The position numbers and the translations under genes are program-made. This document shows, one piece after another, positions 21,060 through 32,660 of a stretch of 64,000 nt of DNA (position 1 is the first letter of the stretch; every line of letters starts with the position of its first letter). Source of the DNA: Amborella trichopoda (Eukaryota > Streptophyta > Magnoliopsida > Amborellales > Amborellaceae); NCBI RefSeq assembly GCF_000471905.2, contig NW_006499799.1, positions 3,624,719 through 3,688,718 on the forward strand, read 5' to 3'. The notes beneath the pieces were generated by a model. It was given only the letters and a program-made list of their open reading frames with translations, ran no database searches and was not told where the DNA came from.

Positions 21060-24000
21060 CATGGAGCCCACCTACATGGTGACCTAGCCTCGGTCCGTGC
21101 TGCATGAACATAAACTGTAAGGCCTCGGTCCATACTGCATGATCGTATATTGCACAGCCTCGGTCTGTGTTGCACGACACTAAAACTACACAGCCTCTGT
21201 CCATGCTGCACGACCCTAAACTGCACAGCCTCGGTCCGTGCTGCACTACCCTAAACTGCACGCCTCGGTCTGTGCTGCATGACCCTAAACTGCACAGCCT
21301 CGGTGTACATGCATGACCCTAAACTGCATGATCCAAACTATATGACTTTAAACTGTAGTGGTGGTCCATGCTGCATGACCTTAAACCGCACAGCACCATG
21401 GTCCAAACTATATGACTTTAAACTGTAGCGAAGGTCTAATTGTACGACCCAAAATTGCGTGGTCCTAGTCGTATGACTTTAAACTACATAACCCAGTCTA
21501 GTTGTCTGACCTTAAACCGTAACACCCGTCCTAGCCGCATGATGTTACAAGGCTCAGCAACCCACGGTCTAGTTGTATGACCTTAAACCATAGTGCACAT
21601 CCTGCTGGCAAGACGATAAACTGCTTTTACCTAGGTCAGGAAGGCATGACCACAAACTCGCGCCCACATACTCGCACACGCCTTTTCGCACAGTTTTACG
21701 CACGCCCTTTCTAATGTACCTGATAGTGTGCATGTACCACCTTCATTACCTCCCCAGTGAGTTCATTCATTTCATCACCATACCTCATTTCCCAATGAGT
21801 CTCACCTCTGCTCATAAAATAGTGAACCATCCCGCCATCCGTACTCATTGTAAGTTAGTGGGTCACCATCGTTCACTCACATTTCATACATCATCCATCT
21901 CTCATAGGTAACGCCAAGCCATCTCCCCAAGTGAGCCAAACCACCACCGTACTCAGTCTATGGCCTTCATAGACTGTCATCCATCACCATCATGGTCCAG
22001 CTGTATGACCTTAAACCATAGTTCAAGTCCAAGCTGCATGATGTGAAACTGTTTCGCATAAGTCCCGGAGGCGTGACCTTAAACACGCCTTCAGAAAGAA
22101 AAAGAGAAAAGAATAACGGGCATAGTGTATTCCTGAACAAGGGAATGCTATGAGTAAAAATGATGGACGGGCATGGTCACGAAACCATGAGTAAAAGAGT
22201 TCCATGAATAAAAAATCGGGAACGGTGAAACACGAAAGGGCATCGTGAGCAAGAATGAAAAAAAAAAAGGGTGGACATGATCAGAAGGTCATGGGTAAAA
22301 GAACCCCATGAAAAAAAGTTTGTGAAAACCGTCTCTACGATGCTGCTTCCCAAGACCAAGCGAAAATCCGCAAAGGATGCTTGGATCAATAAACAGGTTG
22401 ATGCAGCACTCGCCTCAATAAGCGACTTCAATCCTCACTCAAAAGAATAAAATCCCTAATGACATCAAAACCAGGAACCCAAAGACATGAGCTTCAAGGA
22501 AAAGATTACGACAGTCTGAGTCCTGCTGCAAAAGGACTTGAAAGGCAGAAGGCTCCTCAAGATGGAAAGATAACTCTCATGAGGTAGAACATTATTCTCA
22601 CGAAGTCACAATTACACTCTAAGAAACAAAAATTACAAAGGCAAGAAACTGAAAAAGCAAGGGAAGAATTTCCAGAGACTTCAACTTGCCTAGTCGACAG
22701 GCCCAGACCTTCAGGACCGGCTAACACTGCACCCGACTAGACCCGGTAGTCGAGACCCAAAGTGGTACTCTAAATGTCAAAAGAAAACCTGGTGTAGTAG
22801 CAAACAGTGCCTAACAAAGCAAACCAACTAACCCAAACCAAATGGGAACAATGCCCTTCGCCATGGCACTCAATTGCCAGATGGGCCCAATTCTGACTAA
22901 CAAGGTACGTACAAAATCCTCAGATTCAGAACCACAAACAGTCCGCACGAGGGTGAGAACTTCGACAAGATCCCTGAAAAAATTCTCTTCTCCCCCTAAA
23001 TTCTCCACTAACGGACCCACAAACAATGCATCCCTACGTCTGAGCAGCTTAGTTACACCATTACATGAATCTCCTCGGCATTCATGTGGTCCTGTGGCTA
23101 GGAAGGGAAAACATAAAATCCAAAGGAAAATTTTTGAATGATTATCCTTCTCACTTCTTTTGAAGAACAACAATAGGTGGGGCAAGATGATTGAACGTAT
23201 TTTTCAGCACCTTGGTCCCTGGTAGGAAGCAGGTCCATAAAGCCTACAAAACAGTGAAAATTTTGGACAGTATCAGAATGGCACCAAAATTGGTCATTCT
23301 CATCATCAGCACTTCAAAAGACCACCTGCCAACTTTCGTTGTATTCTGACATGTCCAAGGCAGTGAACACAAAGGAACAGTTTTAGGAAAAAATGGCCTC
23401 TGGCAACCGGAAACGGACCCTACAAATGGAACTACTATTTTGGTGTCTCAAGTCATTATTGGACAACAACCATTAGATTTGATACGGTTGAAGACCTCTA
23501 TGGACTGAGTTTCAGCTTAATCGGATACTCCAGGACAAAGATATGAGCAAACAATTGAAACAGGAGGGGCTGCACACTATTCCCGTGTGGCGTCACTACA
23601 CCAAAAACACCATTAAAGGTGGCTATTGTTATAGTCACGGACAGTCACTTTCGGGGCCCGTAACTCACGCGTTTTATGTCGGATTGCTCTCAAATTTGGT
23701 GAGAGTATTCGTCTCATCAAGACGAACAATTCGATATGTGGCACATCACGAGACGATGTCCGAGCAGGGAAATATGCTAGAGAGAAGTTGCCGATTTGTT
23801 AAGAAATTGTAAAAAATTCAGCAGCGACATGCCTCGCTCGATGGAGTAAATCACGACGCTCGAGCTACGGATCGACACGAAACCAATTCCATTGTGTGCG
23901 TAATGTCCAAGGCTATCATTGGTCCGAATCTCGTACATGATGGACGGCCAATTTCATGCACAAAGCCGACGAAGTAACTAAAATTCTGACCGTCGGATTC

Positions 24001-24488
24001 TAGATTTCGGCCAAAAATCAAAAGTCGTGAAATCTTTGTTCGGGCTCCAAATCGCGTCCCGTTTGTTACGACGCAATCGTGATGACATGCTTAGTGCACT
24101 ACGATAAGAAATTATAGAAAAACATAAAGGAACGAGCATACTATTGATATGAATTTTCCAAGATTCAAACAAATTTTAAGTCTCGTGATAATGGCTAAAA
24201 AACATGATTCATGGCTCGAAGTTGGTATCAAACGATTGTCATGTCGATCCCTATAAGAAAACAATAATCTTTTGGTCAAATGAGCATCAGAGCAACCTCG
24301 GGTCAGCCACTGAAGATCATGTAAGTTCTCAGGCAGCAGCATGGTCTGTTCTGGAATTCCACACATTGTTAAGCAGGGGTAAAACCGTCTTTTTGTACCC
24401 ATTTTTAGAATTTCTTTTAATTCAATTAAATCTTAATTTTCAGCAATTAGGTCTAATTTTGATCAATCCACCCATGTTTGGGCACAAT

Positions 24489-24595
24489 TATATATAAACA
24501 GGCACTACCTCATTGTAAACGGACCCCTAAATGGACATTGCGTCATTATAAACAGACCCCTCGGCCTTCAGTTGATTGTTTGAAGATTGAATAAA
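24489..24595 (+). promoter_or_regulatory. LTR1 TATA box and polyadenylation signal
   Basis: TATATATAAA at 24,489-24,498 and AATAAA at 24,590-24,595. In LTR2 and LTR4 the spacing from TATA to AATAAA is exactly 57 bp; here it is 101 because a segment around TAAACGGACCCCT is tandemly duplicated at 24,510-24,562. The short spacing implies a short R region and a U5 of about 1.9 kb. Confidence 0.7.
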
Positions 24596-24679
24596 AATTT
24601 CGATTCCGTGCTTGAGCTTGTGAGTACGTCTTGGAGAGAGAGAAGAAAAGGGTCGGTCCCCTTTGGGCAGGTAACTTCT

Positions 24680-25090
<411 letters not shown>

Positions 25091-25139
25091 CACTTTCTCC
25101 ATCTTCTCCTCCCTCTCTATGTCCATTTGTCCCCTTTTG

Positions 25140-25740
25140 ATGCAACTGACGAGGCTTAGCGCCGGTTGGTCTCGTCTCTCTCTCTTTGTCAGTCGGTGAG
25201 ATCAAGCACCGACTGAGCTTTCTCTCTCTTCCTTTGTCAGTTGGTGAGACCTCGTGTCGATTACTCTCTCTCCCTCTGTTAGTCAATGTCACTTAATGCC
25301 GATTGAGCTTTCTCTCTCTTCCTCTTTTAGTCAGCAAGACCTAATGTCGACTGGTTTTTCTCTCCCTCTGTCAGTCGATGAGACTTAGCGCCGACTCGAT
25401 TTCTCTCTCTTCCTTTATCAATCGATGAGACCTAGCACCCACTGTTCTTCTCTCTCTTCCTCTGTCAGTCGACGAGACTTAGCACCGACTGGGTTTCTCC
25501 CTCTTCCTCTGTCAGTCAACGAGACCTAGCGCCGACTGGTTTTCTCTCTCTTTCTCTGTGAGTTGATGAGACCCTGCATCGACTGGTTTTCTCTCTCTTC
25601 CTCTATCAGTCAGTGAGACCTTACGCCAACTGGTTCTCTCTCTTCTTCTGTCATTTAATGAGACTTAGTGCCGACAACTTCCTCCCTCTCTCATCTCCTG
25701 AAATAACCGTTAATGTCTACCGCCGGCTGCATTTTCTATC
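25140..25740 (+). repeat. CT-rich / AGCGCCGGTTGG array in LTR1 U5
   Basis: About twelve units of 45-55 bp, each a short CT-rich run (TCTCTCTCTTCCT) followed by GTCAGTCGGTGAGACCTAGC and GCCGACTGG. Homologous arrays: 30,240-30,850 (LTR2), 34,245-34,860 (LTR3), 56,260-56,960 (LTR4). Confidence 0.85.
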
Positions 25741-26491
25741 CTTTCTTTTCCCTCCTCTCTTCCTTCTTCTCTCTCCTTCTGTCTATTCCCTTCTTCTCTT
25801 CAACCATTCCTCTGCTAGTCAAGCGTTCAACCAAGAGGGATTGAGGTTAGCGTCTCATGGAAGGCCTGTCATCTAGCCGTAATATTGTTGCACCAGGATC
25901 ACTTGGCCCACTTTACTGTCTTGACAGACCAGCCATCGTACTTAGCTAGTCAATATTGGTAATCACGTTTAGTGGTGATCCCGTGTGTCGGTCTTCGTTA
26001 TCGAGCCTGTTTGGCTACCACGTTAAGCCAATTATCAACCAGCCTAGTCACTGCTCTGATCCTCTTTCTTGGTTGAATTCTTCTCTCCCCCCATCTTTCT
26101 TTCTTCTTTTTGAATGTGCATGTTTGTGTACGTTCATCAGAGAGGAAAAGGGTGAGGTCTGACCCACCTGTCCCATAACCTTTGTCATATACGTGTGTGA
26201 TTACGGAAAAGAAAAAAATAAGAAGAATATGAGCCAAGGCAGGCAATTTCAAACCAGTTTTATTACTGGGGGGCTTTCTTCGTGATCTAAGAGGGCGCCC
26301 ACTCGAGTCAGCCCGAGTACTCGAACCCACCTTTAAAATTCCTCTCTCACCGGTTGATAATAACTGCCCCCATTTTCGAACGAGGTTCACGAGAGAGCGA
26401 TCTCATAAACATCCTGGGCCTCCCCCGAAACCTGAGATGCGTGCCACCCGATCCTCCAGGATTTGGAGGGCAAGATTGAGGCACCTAACCA

Positions 26492-29400
26492 TCCTCATAC
26501 AACTTCACTTACTTGGCGACCCACACTATGGTCCGTGTTACATGACCTTCAATTGAACAGCTTTGGTCCAAGTGCACGACTCTAAACTGCATGGTCCAAA
26601 CTATATGACCTTAAACTGTAGCGGAGGTCTAGCTACACGACCCTAAACTGCACAAAGGTACTATATGACCTTAAACCATAGTGCATGTCTTGACTACATT
26701 ACGATAAAAGGCTCAACACCCTGGTCCAAGCTATACAACCTTAAAGTAAAGCAGAGGTCTAGTTACACGACCTTAAACTTCAGGGTCCTAGTTGCATGAC
26801 TCTGAACTGCATAACCACGGTCCAGTTGTATGACCTTAAACCATAGTGCACGTCCTGGCCGCATGACGTTAAACTGCATTGCACAGATCTTGGAGGTATG
26901 ACCTTAAACATGCCCCCACATATGCGCACACACCTGTTACATGTATTTTCACACACGTCTTCCCTAACCGACCCGTTCGTGTGTGCACACCACCTTCATT
27001 ACCTCCATTTTATCATCCTTCATCATTCCCCAGTGAGTCTCACCTATGCTCACAAAACGGCGAACCATTCTGCCACCCATACTCGTCGTAAGCTAGTGGG
27101 TCACCATTTTCACTCACCTTTCATACATCATCCATCTTTCATAGGTAGCCTCATGCCATCTCCCCAAAGTGAGCTAAAACCATCACCATACTCACTTCAT
27201 GGCCTCAACAGACTGCCATCTATCTCCATTACGGTCTAACTGTATGACCATAAACTGTAGTGCAATTCCTGACCTCATGACGTTAAAAAGTTTCGCGCAG
27301 CTCCCAAAGGCATGACCTTAAACACGCCTTCACAAAAAAAACAAAAATAAAAATAATAACAGGCATGGTGTATACCTGGTCGGGAATGTCATGAGTAAAA
27401 ATGACGGGCGGGCATGGTCACGAAACCATGAGCAAAAGAGTTCTGTGAAAATAAAAATCGAGCATGGTGAAAACCCCCTGAAAGGGTACCGTGAGTAAAA
27501 ATGGAAGGATAAGGGTGGACGATGGCTGAGAGGTCATGGGTCAAAGAGCCCCAAATAAAAGGAAGTTGTTGAAAACCGTTTCTATGGCGCTGCATCCCAA
27601 GTTCAAGTGAAAATCCACAAAGGACGCTTGAACCAATAAACAGGTTGATGCAGCACTCGCTACAATAGGCGGCCTCAGCCCACGCTCAAAGAGAAAAATC
27701 CCTGGTGTCACAATACCTGGATAAAAAAATAAGAGATTTAGGAAAAGATTCTGATAGTATGAGTTTATTTGTAAAAAGGACTAGAAAGACAGAAGACTCG
27801 CTAAGAAGGCAAGACAAGTCTCACGAGGAAGAACACTATTCCCACGAGGTCACAAACACATTTCAAAAATGCTAAAGACCACTACAAAGGTAAGAAACTG
27901 ACAAAGCTTGGGGGAACCTTCCAGAGAGTTCAATTCACCTCGCTACAATTCCCTCTAGCCGATAGGCCTAGACTTTCAGGACAGGCTAGCAAATGCCCCC
28001 GACTGGACCCTACAGATGGGTCCCACAAAGGTATCTTGATTGTCAAAAGAAAACCTGGTGTAGCAGCAAACAACGCCAACAAAAAACAAACAAACCCAGA
28101 CCAAATGGGAAAAATTCCCTTCAGCACGGCACTCGATTACCAGACGGACCTGATTCTGACTAACAAGGTCCATACAAAATCCTCAGCTTCGGAATAAAAA
28201 ACAGTCAACACGAGGGTGAGCACTTTGACAAGATCCCTAAAAAAAGTCTCTTCTCCTCATAAAGTCTCCACGGATCGATATGTACATTGCATCCAAACGT
28301 CTGAACATCCTAGTTGCAGCATTGCGTGAATCTCCTCGAAGTTCACGTGGTCTTGTGGGTAGGAAGAAAAAAGTAATAAAGTCGAAGGAAATTTTTCGAA
28401 TGTTTCCTTGCTCATTTCTCTCAAAGCACAACATTCAGCGGGGCAAGTTGTTTGAACACATTTTTCAACACCTTGGACCCTGATGCGGAATAAAGAGGAA
28501 GCAGGTCAATAAAGCCTCAACATACAGTGGAAATTTTGATAGTCTCAAAATTGCCCTAGAAATGATCAAGATCTTCATAAGCACTTCAAAAGGCCACCTA
28601 CCAAGTTTCATCACAATTAGACATATCTAAGGCAGTGAACACAAAGAAACAATTTCAGCAAAATTAGCCTCTAGCACCCTAAAATGGACCCTGTAATTAG
28701 AACTATATTTTCGGTGTACTAAACGGTTATGTGACCACTGCCATTAGATCTGGAATGGTCGAAAACTACTATGGGTCAATTTTTGGCTTAATCGAGCACT
28801 CTAAGTCAAAGTTATAGGTAAAATACCAAAAAGGGGTAGGTCACTACTATTCCCGTGTGGCCACCCTGCACCAAAACACCATTAAAGGTGGTTATTTTCA
28901 CAGTCACGGGTAGTGAATTTTGGGGCATATATCTCACTCGATCGTAGTCGGATCACGCTCAAATTTTGTGATCGTATTCGTCTCATAAAGACGAGCGTTT
29001 TGATATGGGGTACGCCCCTTGACGATGCCCGAGTAGGGAGAAAAACTAGAGAGAAGTTGCTGATTCTTGAAGAAAATTGCAGAAAACATCAGCAGCGATA
29101 CACCTCACTTGAGCGGCCAAATCACAACAGTTGCAAATCGTATCAAAGTGAAACCAATTTCATTATGTGCATAAGGTCCAAGGTCCGAACCCTGCATACG
29201 ATGAACGGTTGGATTTCACACACAAAGGCGATGAAGCTGCTGAAAATTTCGATCATCGAATTTCAAGATTTCGGCAAAAAACCCAAGATGACGAAATCTT
29301 TGTCCAGACATGAAATCGAGCTATGTTTGTTGCAATGTGATCGTGACGGCATGCTCAGTGCACTACAACAAAGAAATCATGGAAGAACATCAAGGAACGA

Positions 29401-31686
29401 GCACACTATTGATATGAAGTTCTTAAGATTCATCCAAAATTCAAGTCTCATGATCATGGCTTAAAACCATGATTCATAACTCGAAGTTGGCATCAAATCA
29501 ATCGCCATGCCGAGCCTTATAAGAAAACAATCATCTTTCGATCAAATGAGCATCAGAGCAACCCCGGATCAGTCATGGAAGATCACGCAAGTTCTCGAGC
29601 AGTAGTAAGGACTACTTTGGAATTCCAGACATTGTTAGGCAAGGCAAAACAGTCCTTTTACACCCATTATTAGAATTTCCTTTAATTTAATTAAATTGTA
29701 ATTATCTTCAATTTTAGGGAGTTTTTGAGCATCCACCCATGTTTGGACCCAATTCTATATAAACATGCAAAGCCTAGTTGTAAAAAGGTTTTCGACTCAT
29801 TCTTCAATATTCAATAAAGACTTCAATTCTTGCTTGAGTTCATGGGTGCTTCTTGAAGAGAGAGAGAGAGAGAGAGGAGAGAGAAGAAAAGGGTTGATAT
29901 TTATCAGTAACGTAATTTTCTCTCTCCTCTTTTCTTATCTTTATCTCTCTTTTCCTCTCATCTCTCTCCCTCTTTATCTCTCCTCTTTTCTCATCTCTAT
30001 CTCTCTCTTTCTCTCTCTTTTATTCTCTCATCTCTCCCTTTCTCTTTCCTGCTTTCATCTTTATCTCTTTCGCTCTCTTCCTCCTCTAATCTATCATGTT
30101 TCTCTCTCCCTGCTCCTCTTTCTTTCTCCATTCACGCATGGCAGACCTATCGTCTAGCGTGATACCTTACTGCTCATGAGACATGAACAGTGAGCCGGGC
30201 CTTGGCCCGAGTGGTGGGTCCAGCCTCTATCAAAATTCTCTCCCTTCTCTCTTCTATCATAGCTGGTGCAAGCCTAGCGTCGCTTATGTTTTCGCTCTCT
30301 GTCTTCTCTTCTATCACGATCAGTAAACCTATTGCTGCCTGTGTTTTCTCTCTTTCTTTTCAATCATAGACGACACAAACCTAATCCTGCCTGTGTTTTC
30401 TCTCACTTTCTTCTTTTCGTTCACAGACAACGCAAGCCTATTGCTGCTTGTGTTTCTCTCTCTTCCTAATCTTCTAACACAACCAGTAGAAACCTATTAC
30501 TGCCCGTGTTCCTTCTCTCTCTCTTTTCAGTCACAGACGACGGAAACATAGCACCACCTATGTCTTCTCTCTCTTCCCACTTTTTGGTCACAGACTATAG
30601 AAACACAGCACCGCCTATGTCTTCTCTCTCTTTTCTCTTATTGTACAGCAGGTGGAAGCATAACACCACCTATGTCTTCTCTCTCTTCTTCCACAGTCGA
30701 CAGAAGCACAACACCGCCTGTGTCTTCTCTCTCTTCTCCATTCTGTCACAGACGGCAGAAACACATTATCACCTGTGTTTACTCCTTCCCCTTCTGTCAC
30801 AGACGGCAGAAGCCCATTACCATCTAAGTCTTCTCTCTTCATGTCTCATCGCCGTCTACACCTTTCTTCCTCTTCCTTCTCTTTCTTACTTCTTCTCCTT
30901 GCTTTTCCCCTCTCTTCTTCCTCTTCCTCTTTCTTTCCCCTCTATCCTATTTTATGCTCTTCTTTCTCTTTTTATTCTCTTTTCTTTCTTCTACTCTTTT
31001 GTTTGATCAAGAGGGGTTGAGACTAGCATTTCATGGTAATTCTGTCGTATAACAGTAGTGTCGTTGTGTCAGTCAGAGTTAATGTGCTCGCTTTATTATC
31101 ACTACAGACAAGCTATCGTGTCAAGCTAGTTAGTATTGATACTATCGTCTAGTAATAATTCTGTTGAGCCGATCTGAGTTACCGAGCCCATTTTACTACC
31201 ACGCCAGGTCAATTACCTGCTAGTTTAGTCACTCTCACCTCTTGATCAAATTCTTCTCATCCCAATCTTAATTTTCTCATTCTTCTTTTCTTCTTTTTGA
31301 ATGTGCACGCCTGTGTACGTTCCCTCAAAGGCAAGGTGGGGTCTCTTGACCCACTTATCTTATAACATTTGCCATGTGTGTGTGATTGCAGAAACATGAT
31401 AATACATGTCAAGGGAGGCAATTTCAAACCAGTTCTACGACTGGGGGGCTTTCTTCTTCGTGATCTAAGAAGGCGTCCACGTGAGCCAGCCCGAGTAAGT
31501 CCCGAACCCACCTTAAATTCCTCTCTCATCGGTTGGGACACCTGCCCTTGTTCTTGTTCTCTCATCGGTTGGGACACCTGCCCTTATTCATGAGAGAAAG
31601 ATCTCAAGTCCCGGGTTCCCCTGAAACCCGAGATGTGTGCTACTCGATCATCTAGATCTGGAGGGCGAGATCGAGGCACCTAACCA
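26492..31686 (+). repeat. Tat LTR2, directly abutting LTR1
   Basis: Same order as LTR1: short-unit tandem repeats at 26,510-26,900, linker blocks, core with ATTCCCGTGTGGCC near 28,850, TATATAAA at 29,756-29,763, AATAAA at 29,813-29,818, CT tract with no TACG run, motif array 30,240-30,850 (units with CACAGACGACG and ACACCGCCTATG), and the end block to CCTAACCA at 31,686. No primer-binding site or internal region separates it from LTR1, and none follows it. Confidence 0.85.
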
Positions 31687-32660
31687 GGCTAGTTTGACGC
31701 GGCAGTTAGATGGGTACAGTAACTGAACCGGCATGATGGCTAGATTGCTCGATGACAAGACTGGCACGGTGGCTGTTTGGCGCAATGACTGGTCTGACGC
31801 TGTAGCTAGATGGGCACGGTAATTAGACTGACGCGATGGCTAGACTACTTGGCCACAAGACTGGCATGACAGCACAAGGCTCAGCCTAACATCTGATCAA
31901 GCAAGCAAAGGAGAGAGAGAGGAGAAAAAAAAAAGAGGTCATGCTTGGCAGTATGCACTGTCGTGCAAGACAGAGAGGAAAGAGACAGAAAAAAGTGTCA
32001 TGCTTGCTAGTGTGTGCTGCCGTTGAGGACATGAAGGGGGAGAGAAGTGAGGTAAGAGAGAGAAGGGTCACGCTCGGTAGTGCTCACTGTCATGCGAGAC
32101 AGAGAGAAGAGAGTGAAGGTCAAGCTCGACAGTGCTCACTGTCGTTCGAGATAGAGAGAAGAGAGAAGAGAAAGATGGTCGCGCTCGACAGTGCGTACTG
32201 CCGTGCGAAATAGAAGAAAGAGAGTAGAGGGAAGAGAGAGAAGGTCACGCTTGGAGGTGTGCACTGTCGTGTAGAATAGAAGAATGAGAGGAGAGGGAAG
32301 AGAGATGAGGTTGCACTCGGTAGTATGCACTGCCGTGCAGAACAAAAGAAAGAAAGAAGAGAGAGAAGGTCATGCTCGGTAGTGAGCATTATCGTATAGA
32401 ACAGAAGAAAGAGAAGAGAGAGAAGTTTACGCTCAACAGTGTGCACTACCGTGTGGAATAGAAGAAAGAGAAGAGAGAAGGCCACGCTTGACAGTGTGCA
32501 CTGCTGTGCGGGATAAAAGATAGAGAGAAAGGAAGGAAGAAGAGAGAGAGAAAGGAAGGAAGAAGAGAGAGAAAGGAAAGAAGAAGGAGAGAAAGAAAAG
32601 AAGGAGAGAAAGGAAAGAAGAAGAGGGAGAAAGAACTGAGGAGATAGAAATTTACTTATA
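31687..32660 (-). repeat. Inverted fragment of a Tat LTR tail
   Basis: Read on the minus strand it goes CT-rich tract (32,640-32,520), an array of about 58-bp units with CACGACAGTGCACAC and CACTGTCGAGC (32,520-31,930), then CTTGATCAGATGTTAGGCTGAGCC and a stretch with repeated TCTAGCCATC and GCCAGTCTTGT. This is the order of the LTR 3' half, and the entry to the last part matches LTR3 near 34,918-34,945. It is truncated before the LTR end. It looks like an LTR tail inserted or flipped between LTR2 and LTR3. Confidence 0.65.

Noticed and set aside
1..24600. A recent palindromic duplication
   Set aside because: The arms carry different deletions, private arrays and many substitutions, so they are old and independently decayed.
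26513..26530. Primer-binding-site look-alike TTGGCGACCCACAC after LTR1
   Set aside because: It is 22 bases past the LTR end instead of two or three, matches poorly after the first eight bases, and runs straight into U3 repeats.
30506..31020. Possible secreted or membrane protein in LTR2
   Set aside because: Same CT-rich and motif array effect; homologous positions in LTR1, LTR3 and LTR4 are not open in the same frame.
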